DNA of 64,000 nt from Vogesella aquatica (GCF_028548455.1 NZ_JAQQLF010000007.1:124001-188000); one strand, 5' to 3'; counted from the first letter of the stretch, positions 8,228-17,201 are shown. Program-made: numbers and translations. Notes: generated from the sequence alone by a model not told the origin.

Positions 8228-8802
8228 CACAAGATACAGCCAACAGGCTGGGCATCCTACGCCCCATAGACCAGACTGAGTTACCGTTAATGCTTTCTTG
8301 GCGCAATGCACCGGCAGTACGTGTCAACATGTATACAACCCACGAAATCAGTCTGACCGAACATATGGCATGGTGGGATAGGATCAAAAACCGTGCCGAC
8401 CAGCAATATTTTATGTACGAATATCAGGGCTCGCCCGCTGGGATCGTGGCATTTAATGGCATAGATATAAACAATCTTCATTCATCATGGGCCTTTTATG
8501 CATCACCAGAAGCCACAAAAGGTACTGGAAGCCGGATGGAATACCTCGCACTGACACATGCATTCGATGTACTTAAACTACATAAAATTTGCTGTGAAGT
8601 GCTGGCATTCAACATGCCCGTAGTCAAACTTCACGAAAAATTCGGTTTCAAGATTGAAGGCATTTTACGAGAGCAGCACAAAATTGAGACAGGTTTTGTG
8701 GATATTTACCGTTTAGGCATGCTGTCAACCGAATGGGCGCTCAAGCGAGATCAGATGCTGGCGAAACTCCTCGATTTTCAGACTTTTAAGGAAAAACCAT
8801 GA
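8224..8802 (+). CDS. pseH: Pse pathway N-acetyltransferase
   Basis: GNAT-fold acetyltransferase expected to acetylate the C4 amine made by PseC. The 192-residue protein has the PseH start pattern with LMLSWRNAPAVRVNMYT, acetyl-CoA-binding region ATKGTGSRMEYLAL, and C-terminal LHEKFGFKIEGILREQHK. It overlaps both pseG and pseI by four bases (ATGA). Size matches PseH of Campylobacter and Helicobacter (about 180 residues). Confidence 0.92.
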   Translation: MTQDTANRLGILRPIDQTELPLMLSWRNAPAVRVNMYTTHEISLTEHMAWWDRIKNRADQQYFMYEYQGSPAGIVAFNGIDINNLHSSWAFYASPEATKGTGSRMEYLALTHAFDVLKLHKICCEVLAFNMPVVKLHEKFGFKIEGILREQHKIETGFVDIYRLGMLSTEWALKRDQMLAKLLDFQTFKEKP

Positions 8803-9848
8803 ACCCGAAAATCACCATTGGCAACCGTCTCATCGGTGTTGACTATCCTCCATATGTGATTGCCGAATTGTCTGCTAATCATAACGGCAAGTTAGAAACC
8901 GCTATCAGTATCATCGAGCAGGCCAAGAAGGCCGGTGCCGATGCCGTAAAACTGCAGACATACACTGCCGATACCATCACCCTCAACTGTGATGACGATG
9001 CCTTTCTGATCAAGGGCGGCTTGTGGGATGGCAAAACCTTGTACCAGCTTTACCAAGAGGCGCACATGCCCTGGAGCTGGCACAAGCCGCTGTTCGACCA
9101 TGCCCGCCAGCTTGGCATTACCATTTTCAGTTCCCCGTTCGATCATACCGCGGTAGACCTGCTGGAAGACCTCAACACCCCAGCCTACAAGATCGCCTCT
9201 TTTGAAGCGGTAGACCTACCCTTGATCAAGTATGTTGCCAGCACTGGCAAGCCGATGATCATTTCTACCGGCATGGCGGACGCCGAAGAAATCCAAGAAG
9301 CCATTGATGCCGCGCGCGCCGGTGGCTGCCAGCAGCTGGCCATCCTGCACTGTGTCAGCGGCTACCCGGCACCGGCAGAAGACTACAACCTGCGGACCAT
9401 CCCCGATATGATCAGCCGCTACGGCCTAGTTACCGGCCTGTCCGACCATACGCTGGATAACACCACCGCCATAGCCAGCGTAGCCCTGGGGGCAGCCATC
9501 ATCGAAAAACACTTCACACTCAATCGTAACGGTGGTGGGCCGGATGACAGCTTTTCGCTGGAACCGACAGAAATGGCAGATCTTTGCCGCGATAGCAAGA
9601 CTGTATGGTCGGCACTGGGCAACGTAGACTATGGCTGCAAGTCTAGCGAGCAGGGTAATGTCAAGTTTCGTCGCTCCCTGTATTTTGTCAAGGATATGAA
9701 AGCCGGCGACATTATCACAGTCGATAGCGTACGCAGCGTACGGCCTGGTTTTGGCTTAGCACCTAAATTTCTAGAGCATGTTATTGGAAAAAAAATAAAT
9801 AAAAATATATGTTTGGGGAGTCCGGTTTTATGGGAACATCTGATTTAA
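8799..9848 (+). CDS. pseI: Pseudaminic acid synthase
   Basis: Condenses 2,4-diacetamido-2,4,6-trideoxy-altrose with phosphoenolpyruvate to pseudaminic acid. The 349-residue protein has the NeuB-type barrel domain: VIAELSANHNGKLE, DAVKLQTYTADT, STGMADAEEI, HCVSGYPAP and DHTLDNTTA are all present. A C-terminal SAF (antifreeze-like) domain occupies roughly residues 290-349. Base composition turns abruptly AT-rich over the last 25 codons, from about 9770, which looks like a recombination joint inside the SAF domain. The next gene overlaps its 3' end by 19 bases. Confidence 0.94.
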   Translation: MNPKITIGNRLIGVDYPPYVIAELSANHNGKLETAISIIEQAKKAGADAVKLQTYTADTITLNCDDDAFLIKGGLWDGKTLYQLYQEAHMPWSWHKPLFDHARQLGITIFSSPFDHTAVDLLEDLNTPAYKIASFEAVDLPLIKYVASTGKPMIISTGMADAEEIQEAIDAARAGGCQQLAILHCVSGYPAPAEDYNLRTIPDMISRYGLVTGLSDHTLDNTTAIASVALGAAIIEKHFTLNRNGGGPDDSFSLEPTEMADLCRDSKTVWSALGNVDYGCKSSEQGNVKFRRSLYFVKDMKAGDIITVDSVRSVRPGFGLAPKFLEHVIGKKINKNICLGSPVLWEHLI

Positions 9849-11107
9849 AATTGAATGCCATAGATAACTTAGAGCAGGATTTTGCATGCGCAGCAAGTAA
9901 TCAATATTTCTTTGATTGCTTATATTACGAATTTTTTAACAAATCATTGTGTGATTTTCATGGTTTGCCCCGCCCCGCAAAATGGTTAGGACGAAATCCC
10001 AGTATAGTGGCTGTAATTAAGTACACTTCTTTATTTCTTTCGTATGCTTGGGCTTATGTACTGTTTTATTGCCACTTATTTTATAAAGTCGTAACTTCGT
10101 TGTACGTAAAGAGAAAATCCGAAAAAAATGTATTGTTACATGGTGTTGTTTTTTTGGCAGTGTGTGAGCATTCTTGCAATACAATATTTAACTCGCCAGT
10201 CAGCACAAAGTTTTGTACGTGGCTATTGCCTCAGAATATTGAAGTGCCAAGTAAGTACAAGTGTACGCCTGGCATTGATTTTGTCAAAGCGATCGACGTT
10301 ATAGATTTTTCAGATATTTGGGGTGTTTTAAAGAAATCAATCACGATTCACCAGTTAATTATAGATAAATCTGGCCCTGATATGTCATGGCAGACCTATT
10401 CAGTCTTTGATTGGGTTGTAATGTATGCGGCATTGCTAAAACTTAAGCCTAGCTTGATATTGACAGCAGAGCACCATGATCGTTGGGCAGTTATGGCCGA
10501 TAGATTCAGCAGTAGAATGCAAAGATTGAACAGGGAGTGTGCTATCACAATAGTACAACATGGAAAGGAGCATTCGTCTACCTACGAGAATTTTTTGGGA
10601 CAGACTCGTGAAAAAGGTTTGCCATATAAACTGAAAAATGTAAAGAAACTCTTTGTCTATAATGACGAGCAGCGTGAAATTTTTTTGGGCAATATAATAG
10701 ATGCTAATGCGATTGCAGATGACTTTGAAGTTTTAAATTATGACAGGCCATCGTTAAAATTGACTGATGTTGATGGTGGAGTGATGTCTATTCTGTTCGT
10801 GGGCCACCCGTTTTGTGAGCAGTTTCAAATGTTGTTGTGTGAGCGACTCTGTAAAGTGTTGAAAGCGAATGTATACTATAAGCCACACCCTGCTGCAAAG
10901 CCAAGTCCTAAGGTTTTCAATGCAAGTTGGAATGTGATTGCAGATGATTATTTTTATCCACGTGTCAATTTCGTAATTTCGTACCCTTCAACGTTGGTTG
11001 ATGAGTACGAAGTACACAGAATAAAAGCGTTTGTGCATCCATTGAAGGCTGAATTAAGTACCTCGGATTGCTATAGTGCAAGTTTGTTGCGCGAAATTGT
11101 GGGTTAA
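9830..11107 (+). CDS. Unidentified protein, candidate nonulosonate glycosyltransferase
   Basis: No family recognised with certainty. The product has 425 residues, with a hydrophobic stretch near residues 60-85 and a soluble C-terminal half. That half has TIVQHGKEHSSTYENF, SILFVGHPF, YYKPHPAA and VISYPSTLVDEYE. The HP pair and the following S/T pair resemble the two nucleotide-binding motifs shared by several bacterial sialyltransferase families, and GT-B polymer transferases have similar features. Location right after pseI suggests it transfers pseudaminic acid; this is inference. ATG 9830 follows GGGGAG; an in-frame ATG also exists at 9809. Strongly AT-rich, unlike the pse genes. Confidence 0.5.
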   Translation: MGTSDLKLNAIDNLEQDFACAASNQYFFDCLYYEFFNKSLCDFHGLPRPAKWLGRNPSIVAVIKYTSLFLSYAWAYVLFYCHLFYKVVTSLYVKRKSEKNVLLHGVVFLAVCEHSCNTIFNSPVSTKFCTWLLPQNIEVPSKYKCTPGIDFVKAIDVIDFSDIWGVLKKSITIHQLIIDKSGPDMSWQTYSVFDWVVMYAALLKLKPSLILTAEHHDRWAVMADRFSSRMQRLNRECAITIVQHGKEHSSTYENFLGQTREKGLPYKLKNVKKLFVYNDEQREIFLGNIIDANAIADDFEVLNYDRPSLKLTDVDGGVMSILFVGHPFCEQFQMLLCERLCKVLKANVYYKPHPAAKPSPKVFNASWNVIADDYFYPRVNFVISYPSTLVDEYEVHRIKAFVHPLKAELSTSDCYSASLLREIVG

Positions 11108-11112
11108 TATAA

Positions 11113-12318
11113 ATGACTATTAGACCAGCGCGACTTCTCTATGTTTTCTTTATTTTATGGCTGTTCTTCTCTGCTTTATATTATGCGCCCAATCTGATTT
11201 CTGGCAATCTGATAGTTGATCGATCTGATGATTTTTGGCATAAGATTATAAAGTATATTGTGATTGGATTTATTGGATTGCTGTTTTTTTTGATAAAAAA
11301 GAAGACTGATCATGTTGTGCAGGTGTTTTTTTTATCTTTTTTTGCAATAACTCTGCTGCTGTTGCAACCATTTGGATCACAAGGGAGTTTCGGTTTTGAT
11401 GCTGTTGTGGTTTTGGTTTTGCTATGTGGTCTAACTCATTTTGTTATTTCATTGGAATATGATCAGTTACGTGGTATTGCTAGAGCGGTTATAATTTCGG
11501 CCATTATTGCTTCCGTCATTTCTTATTTTGAATATTTTATCTTTGAGCCGGTTTTGGGTGAGTTTTGGGAAAGAACAGGAGGGTTTCGTGCTGTATCGAC
11601 AATGCTTAATCCAAATAATTTTGGAGTGTATTTGGGTTGCGCGCTAGTCCTTTTGTTATTTTCCGATATTTTTAAAGGGCGATGGAAGTTTTTAATTGGA
11701 GTTGCGATTTTTTCGGCACTTTTATTAACTGGTTCTAGGACTGCCTGGGTTTCATTGTTGCTTTCTGTTTTTTTTGGCCATCTTTATCGAGGCGGTGGGA
11801 AGTTAAAATTTTCTGCTATTTTGCATAGTATTTTTTTTCTATCGGTTTTGCTGGCGCTGGTAATGTTTTTTATATTATCTGGTTTGGTTGAGTTACCTGC
11901 AAGAATGCTGGATTTTCAAACTGCGTCCATTCGCTTGGATAAATATTTTGAGTACTTAACTCAAATTGATTCTAGTTATTTCTTTCCTGATTCTAATTTT
12001 CTTAGAATTGATATGGTGAGTGAGTCAAGCTATTTTCACTTCTTGAATGCTATGGGGATTTTTTTGGCAGTGCCAGTTTTGTTCTATTACGCGCTTAATT
12101 TAAACACGTCATGGTTCTGGCAAGTGTTCTCAAATCACGCAGGACGCTGCTTTGATATTGCAGTCTTTTATTTCGCAGTTGCAATGCTTTTTGAGAATGT
12201 ATTTATGTCGTTCCCATGCAATCAGCTGTTCTTTGTTTCCCTCGGCGCATCTATTGCTTGCTTTAAATGTGGTTCTTCTAAGTGTGATGGCGACTTCTAC
12301 AGTGCGCGCACAAGCTAA
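11113..12318 (+). CDS. wzy: Wzy-like O-antigen polymerase or ligase-family membrane protein
   Basis: Predicted inner-membrane protein of 401 residues with about ten to twelve hydrophobic segments and one larger periplasmic loop around residues 260-310. The stretch RAVSTMLNPNNFGVYLG followed by LLLTGSRTAWVSLLLSV matches the Wzy_C/O-antigen ligase-type core. With a Wzx flippase and a nucleotide-sugar cluster next to it, repeat-unit polymerase is the best guess; ligase genes usually lie elsewhere. Very AT-rich. It begins five bases after the preceding gene, and 163 AT-rich bases without a gene follow it. Confidence 0.75.
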   Translation: MTIRPARLLYVFFILWLFFSALYYAPNLISGNLIVDRSDDFWHKIIKYIVIGFIGLLFFLIKKKTDHVVQVFFLSFFAITLLLLQPFGSQGSFGFDAVVVLVLLCGLTHFVISLEYDQLRGIARAVIISAIIASVISYFEYFIFEPVLGEFWERTGGFRAVSTMLNPNNFGVYLGCALVLLLFSDIFKGRWKFLIGVAIFSALLLTGSRTAWVSLLLSVFFGHLYRGGGKLKFSAILHSIFFLSVLLALVMFFILSGLVELPARMLDFQTASIRLDKYFEYLTQIDSSYFFPDSNFLRIDMVSESSYFHFLNAMGIFLAVPVLFYYALNLNTSWFWQVFSNHAGRCFDIAVFYFAVAMLFENVFMSFPCNQLFFVSLGASIACFKCGSSKCDGDFYSARTS

Positions 12319-12481
12319 TTTTTATAGTATTTATATTTTAAGCGGCTAAAAATAGAGGCGTCTTACGTGTCTTTGAACGTAATTAGGGATCAGCCATGAT
12401 TACGATTTTTTCGACTGCGAGTTTTGTTGCTTACCTCTGATTATATGGTTGACCAACTTGAATAGCTCCATTTTATAGGTT

Positions 12482-13636
12482 ATGAATATGTCTAAAAGTA
12501 GTGCTATGCAAATTTGCTCAAATTGCATAATGGATACTTCGGATCCAAATATAAGGTTTGATTCCGAAGGTAGGTGCGATTATTGCAATAATTATAAGAG
12601 CCATATCGTTCCTAATTGGCATCGTAACGAAATTGGCTCCAATGCATTGATACGTTTGTCTGAAAAAATTCGAGCAGATGCAAAAGGGAAAGACTTCGAT
12701 TGTATTATCGGTTTAAGTGGTGGTTTGGATAGCTCTTACGTTGCCTATATCGCAAAAGAAAAGATGGGTTTGCGCCCATTGCTATTTCATGTCGATGCGG
12801 GTTGGAATACTGACCAAGCGGTCGGTAATATAGAAAAGCTAGTTGATGGTCTCGGCTTGGATCTCTACACTGAGGTGGTAAATTGGGATGCTGTTAAGCG
12901 CATGCAAGTTGCCTTTTTGCGTGCGGGTATCCCGGATCAGGACTTAGTTCAGGATGCTGCTTTCTTTTCAGGTTTGTACAAGTTTGCCCGTAAATACGGC
13001 ATCAAACATATTATAACCGGCTCCAACTTTTCTACTGAGTGCTGCCGAGAGCCTGAGGAGTGGGGTGGCTATCTCGGAATCGATAAGACACTCTTTGGTG
13101 ATATTTGGGCCAAGTGTGGAGATGGTAAACCTAATGACGAGTTTCCACTAGTCGATATTCTGGTTTACAAGCTGGTTTACCAGAAGTTTATGGGTATGAC
13201 TGTGCATCATCCTCTGAATCTGGTGCCTTATGGCAAAAAGGATGCGGAAGACGAGTTGGAGCGTCTATTTGGCTGGAAGCGTTTCCAGCACAAGCATCAT
13301 GAGTCTCGCTTCACACGATTCTACGAGGATTACTGGCTGCCACGTCGGTTTGGGTATGAAAAGCGCAGGGCTCATTTCTCCAGCCTGATTATGACAGGCC
13401 AAATGACGCGTGATCAGGCTATTGATAGGATTTCCCGCCCAGAGATGGATGAGCATTTCTTGAAGCAAGAGTTTGAATATGTTGCTCATAAACTGGGTTT
13501 GACCGTTGACGAGCTGCAGCAGATTTTTGATTCTCCGAAGAAGACTTATAAGGATTACAAGAACAAACGGTGGATTATCAATAGTGGTGCAAATATCATG
13601 CGTCGGTTGGGATTGGAAAAGAGATTCTTTAGATGA
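12482..13636 (+). CDS. wbpG: N-acetyl sugar amidotransferase (WbpG/PseA family)
   Basis: Expected to turn an N-acetyl group on a sugar into an acetamidino group, using ammonia delivered by the HisH2/HisF2 partners. The 384-residue protein has a zinc-finger-like N-terminus (Cys12, Cys15, Cys32, Cys35) and a PP-loop ATP site SGGLDSS at 79-85, both typical of this family. It overlaps the hisH-like gene by four bases. The wbpG-hisH2-hisF2 trio is known from Pseudomonas aeruginosa O-antigen loci; Campylobacter PseA is a relative acting on pseudaminic acid. The acceptor sugar here could be Pse or FucNAc. Confidence 0.9.
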   Translation: MNMSKSSAMQICSNCIMDTSDPNIRFDSEGRCDYCNNYKSHIVPNWHRNEIGSNALIRLSEKIRADAKGKDFDCIIGLSGGLDSSYVAYIAKEKMGLRPLLFHVDAGWNTDQAVGNIEKLVDGLGLDLYTEVVNWDAVKRMQVAFLRAGIPDQDLVQDAAFFSGLYKFARKYGIKHIITGSNFSTECCREPEEWGGYLGIDKTLFGDIWAKCGDGKPNDEFPLVDILVYKLVYQKFMGMTVHHPLNLVPYGKKDAEDELERLFGWKRFQHKHHESRFTRFYEDYWLPRRFGYEKRRAHFSSLIMTGQMTRDQAIDRISRPEMDEHFLKQEFEYVAHKLGLTVDELQQIFDSPKKTYKDYKNKRWIINSGANIMRRLGLEKRFFR

Positions 13637-14250
13637 TCAAGATTGTTGATTATGGTGTCGGAAATATCCAAGCCTTTTTGAATCTTTTTAAAAGACTCGG
13701 GCTTGATGCGCAACGTGCCGATACTCCGGAGATGCTTGACGGTGCTACGAGGCTGATATTGCCTGGTGTGGGGCATTTTGATCACGCCATGGAAAGGCTT
13801 AATGCATCAGGTTTGCGCCCGCGCCTTGAAGATCTGGTTCTTAAACAAGAGATTCCAGTTGTTGGTATCTGCGTCGGTATGCAGATGCTATCTAATGGGT
13901 CTGATGAAGGTGTCCAGTCTGGTTTGGGGTGGATTCCAGGGCGTGTCAAAGCATTTGCTTGCAACGCAGCCACATCAGCATTACCAATGCCTCATATGGG
14001 CTGGAACACTTTGCAACCTGCCAACAACTCTCTTCTTTTCTCTGCCGGTTTTGAGGCGAGTCCACAATTTTACTTTTTGCATTCGTTTTATTTTGATGCA
14101 GAAGACAAGGCAGATGTAGCTGCTACTGCAGAATATGGCATTCATTTCGATGCTGTCGTTTCTCGAGGCCATATTCATGGGATTCAGTGTCACCCGGAGA
14201 AGAGTCACCATTGGGGTGAACAGGTTTTAAAGAACTTTGTGGAGCTATAA
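13633..14250 (+). CDS. hisH2: Glutaminase subunit HisH2 of the amidotransferase system
   Basis: Class I glutamine amidotransferase related to HisH. It should hydrolyse glutamine and pass ammonia through HisF2 to WbpG. The 205-residue protein retains the triad: Cys80 in VVGICVGMQML, and His187 and Glu189 in IQCHPEKS. The position between wbpG and the hisF-like gene, not a histidine operon, points to sugar modification. It overlaps wbpG by four bases. Confidence 0.9.
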   Translation: MIKIVDYGVGNIQAFLNLFKRLGLDAQRADTPEMLDGATRLILPGVGHFDHAMERLNASGLRPRLEDLVLKQEIPVVGICVGMQMLSNGSDEGVQSGLGWIPGRVKAFACNAATSALPMPHMGWNTLQPANNSLLFSAGFEASPQFYFLHSFYFDAEDKADVAATAEYGIHFDAVVSRGHIHGIQCHPEKSHHWGEQVLKNFVEL

Positions 14251-14253
14251 GTA

Positions 14254-15042
14254 ATGTTAAGGCCTCGGATCATCCCTTGTTTGCTCGTTCATAAAGGTGG
14301 CTTGGTTAAGACGCAGCGGTTTAAGGATCCCAAGTATGTTGGCGATCCCATCAACGCAGTTCGTATCTTTAATGAGAAGGAAGCGGATGAGTTGATGGTA
14401 CTTGATATAGATGCCTCATTGAACGGCGTAGAGCCTGATTTTTCATTGATTGCAAAGCTTGCTGCAGAGTGCCGTATGCCACTTTGCTATGGTGGTGGCG
14501 TAACCACTGCAGCACAAGCTTCTCGAATCATAGACATGGGTGTCGAGAAGGTTGCTGTCAGCCACTCCGCAATATCGAACCCGGCACTGCTTACCGAGAT
14601 GGCTGCGGCAGTAGGCAGGCAATCTGTTGTTGTTGTTATTGATGTGAAAAAGAAGTCAGGTTTCTTCACTAAGGGCTATGAAGTTTGCACGCTTAATGGT
14701 AGCCGTGTGCATAAAATTGACCCAATCCTATTCGCTAAGCAGTGCCAGGATGCAGGGGCGGGCGAAATAGTCATCAACTCTATCGATCGAGATGGAATGA
14801 TGGAAGGCTATGATGTTGAGTTTGCAAAACAAGTTAAGTCTGCATTGCGAATCCCTGTTACTTTCATGGGGGGGGCAGGAGCGCTGGATCACGTTGGGCA
14901 GCTTATCAGTGCTGTGGGCGTGGTCGGTGCTGCAGCGGGTAGCTTGTTCGTTTTTAAAGGTAAATACCGGGCAGTTCTGATTAATTACCCTACGCCAGAG
15001 CAGAAAGTTTCGCTTTGCCGTGAATCCATTGAAAAATTGTGA
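14254..15042 (+). CDS. hisF2: HisF2-like barrel subunit of the amidotransferase system
   Basis: A (beta-alpha)8 barrel of 262 residues related to the cyclase subunit of imidazole glycerol phosphate synthase. In true HisF the first strand carries a catalytic Asp in CLDV; here the segment reads RIIPCLLVHKGG, so that Asp is Leu. The second conserved Asp is kept in VVVVIDVKKK. Loss of one catalytic acid fits a protein kept as an ammonia channel for HisH2 and WbpG instead of a cyclase. It follows the hisH-like gene after three bases. Confidence 0.88.
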   Translation: MLRPRIIPCLLVHKGGLVKTQRFKDPKYVGDPINAVRIFNEKEADELMVLDIDASLNGVEPDFSLIAKLAAECRMPLCYGGGVTTAAQASRIIDMGVEKVAVSHSAISNPALLTEMAAAVGRQSVVVVIDVKKKSGFFTKGYEVCTLNGSRVHKIDPILFAKQCQDAGAGEIVINSIDRDGMMEGYDVEFAKQVKSALRIPVTFMGGAGALDHVGQLISAVGVVGAAAGSLFVFKGKYRAVLINYPTPEQKVSLCRESIEKL

Positions 15043-15054
15043 TTGTGGAATATT

Positions 15055-16083
15055 ATGTTTAAAGATAAAGTTCTTTTGATAACTGGTGGTACAGGGTCGT
15101 TTGGCAACGCCGTTCTGCGACGGTTTCTGAACTCTGATATCCGCGAGATCCGTATTCTGAGCCGTGACGAAAAGAAGCAGGATGATCTGAGAAAACGTTA
15201 CGCCAGCCCGAAGCTTAAGTTTTATATCGGAGATGTGCGTGACTATCAGTCTGTTCTCAATGCAATGCGCGGAACAGATTATGTCTATCATGCTGCTGCA
15301 TTAAAGCAAGTACCATCCTGTGAGTTTCATCCGATGGAGGCTGTTAAAACTAATATTCTTGGTACCGAAAATGTACTTGAGGCTGCAATCAATTGTGGCG
15401 TTAAGCGTGTTGTGTGCCTGAGTACAGACAAGGCTGTTTATCCCATTAATGCAATGGGCATCAGCAAGGCGATGATGGAAAAAGTGATTGTTGCCAAGTC
15501 GCGTAGTAGTGTAGAAACTGTTATCTGTGCAACTCGCTACGGTAATGTTATGGCTTCACGTGGCTCGGTGATTCCTTTATTCACTAATCAAATCCGTGCA
15601 GGTAAGCCTATCACCATTACTGATCCGAATATGACCCGCTTCATGATGACGCTAGATGACGCGGTCGATTTGGTGCTCTATGCCTTTGAACATGGTAACC
15701 CTGGGGATATTTTTGTCCAGAAGGCACCGGCAGCTACCATTGAAACCCTTGCAAGGGCGTTAACTGAACTGCTAGATTGCCCTGCTCACCCTATCAACAT
15801 TATGGGTACCAGGCATGGAGAAAAGCTTTATGAGGCGCTTCTAAGCCGCGAAGAAATGGTAGCTGCCCGCGATCTGGGGGGCTACTACCAAGTTCCCCCT
15901 GATCTTCGCGATCTTAATTATGGCAAGTACGTTGAACAGGGTGAAATCAAGATTTCCGAGGCTGTGGAGTATAACTCCCATAATACTCACAGGCTTGATG
16001 TTGAAGGTATGAAGAAAATGCTGTTGAAGCTTCGCTTTGTGCAGTCAATCGTCAGGGGCGAATTTACCGAGCCTGAGGAGTAA
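15055..16083 (+). CDS. fnlA: UDP-GlcNAc 4,6-dehydratase/5-epimerase
   Basis: First enzyme of UDP-L-FucNAc synthesis (FnlA/WbjB/CapE). The 342-residue extended SDR has the NAD site ITGGTGSFGNA, the STDKAVYPINAMGISKAMMEK region in which Met replaces the usual catalytic Tyr, as in CapE-type enzymes, and RHGEKLYEALLSREE near the C-terminus. ATG 15055 follows the hisF-like stop by 12 bases. CapE-type enzymes release the beta-L-arabino 4-keto sugar, which is also the product of PseB. As no pseB is in the window, this enzyme may supply both pathways. Confidence 0.92.
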   Translation: MFKDKVLLITGGTGSFGNAVLRRFLNSDIREIRILSRDEKKQDDLRKRYASPKLKFYIGDVRDYQSVLNAMRGTDYVYHAAALKQVPSCEFHPMEAVKTNILGTENVLEAAINCGVKRVVCLSTDKAVYPINAMGISKAMMEKVIVAKSRSSVETVICATRYGNVMASRGSVIPLFTNQIRAGKPITITDPNMTRFMMTLDDAVDLVLYAFEHGNPGDIFVQKAPAATIETLARALTELLDCPAHPINIMGTRHGEKLYEALLSREEMVAARDLGGYYQVPPDLRDLNYGKYVEQGEIKISEAVEYNSHNTHRLDVEGMKKMLLKLRFVQSIVRGEFTEPEE

Positions 16084-16085
16084 GC

Positions 16086-17201
16086 ATGAAGATACTGATT
16101 ACCGGTGCAGATGGATTCATTGCTAAGAACTTAAGCCTGCAGTTATCTGAGCGTAATGACGTTGAGGTTCATGGATTTACGCGCATCAATAAGCTGGATG
16201 AGCTAACAGCTATGTTGGACGGCGTTGATTTTGTCTTCCATTTGGCCGGTGTAAATCGCCCACAGGATCCCTCTGAGTTTGCTAGCGGTAATGCGGATCT
16301 GACTGCGGCGCTATGTCAAGCCATTGCTGATTGTGGTCGCCAGATTCCTGTGATAGCCACATCGTCTATCCAGGCGGTAGCCAATAATCCCTATGGTGAG
16401 AGCAAGCGCAAGGCAGAGGAGCATTTGTTTGCCTTGCAGACCAAGACAGGTAGCCCTGTGTATGTGTTCCGTTTACCCAATGTGTTTGGTAAGTGGTGCA
16501 AGCCCAATTACAACTCTGCTGTAGCAACATTCTGCTACAACACTGTGATGGGGTTACCTTTACAGATCAATGATTCGTCAGCACCTGTAACACTGGTGTA
16601 CGTTGATGATGTCGTAGAGCGTTTTCTGCAGCTGATGGATGGTGCTTTATCCCAACGCAATGCTGAAGGTTTTGAGTGTGTTGCTCCCCAGTACAAGACA
16701 ACGGTTGGCGAGTTGGCAGCGCAAATCCAGGCTTTCCGTCACTGCCGTGACAATCTTGTATCCGAGCGTGTAGGCGTAGGCCTCACTCGTGCGCTTTACT
16801 CGACCTATGTCAGCTATCTGCCGGTTGAGCAGTTTGCCTATCCGCTCAAGCGCTATGGTGATGCACGCGGCGTGTTTGTGGAAATGCTGAAAACACCGGA
16901 TTGTGGCCAGTTTTCGTATTTCACCGCCCATCCTGGTGTAACACGTGGTGGGCATTACCATCATACGAAGACCGAAAAGTTCTTGGTTATCAAAGGGGAA
17001 GCTCGCTTCCAGTTTCGGTCCATGTTGACTGCGGAAAGTTTCGATATTGTTACTACCGGTGACCAGGCTGAAGTGGTTGAAACGGTGCCAGGCTGGACTC
17101 ATGACATTACTAATATTGGTAATGACGAGCTGGTAGTAATGCTATGGGCCAACGAAATTTTTGATCGCGAGAAGCCTGATACCTACGCTTGCCCTTTGTG
17201 A
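16086..17201 (+). CDS. fnlB: UDP-2-acetamido-2,6-dideoxy-hexulose epimerase/reductase
   Basis: Second enzyme of UDP-L-FucNAc synthesis (FnlB/WbjC/CapF). The 371-residue protein has a Rossmann domain starting MKILITGADGFIAKNL and a C-terminal cupin domain with GVTRGGHYHHTKTEKFLVI metal-binding histidines. In CapF the cupin epimerises C3 and the Rossmann domain reduces C4. It lies two bases after fnlA and eight bases before fnlC. Confidence 0.93.
   Translation: MKILITGADGFIAKNLSLQLSERNDVEVHGFTRINKLDELTAMLDGVDFVFHLAGVNRPQDPSEFASGNADLTAALCQAIADCGRQIPVIATSSIQAVANNPYGESKRKAEEHLFALQTKTGSPVYVFRLPNVFGKWCKPNYNSAVATFCYNTVMGLPLQINDSSAPVTLVYVDDVVERFLQLMDGALSQRNAEGFECVAPQYKTTVGELAAQIQAFRHCRDNLVSERVGVGLTRALYSTYVSYLPVEQFAYPLKRYGDARGVFVEMLKTPDCGQFSYFTAHPGVTRGGHYHHTKTEKFLVIKGEARFQFRSMLTAESFDIVTTGDQAEVVETVPGWTHDITNIGNDELVVMLWANEIFDREKPDTYACPL

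Noticed and set aside
13633-15042. hisH- and hisF-like genes as part of histidine biosynthesis
   Set aside because: They sit between wbpG and fnlA without other his genes, and HisF2 lacks the first catalytic Asp, so a sugar amidotransferase role fits better.
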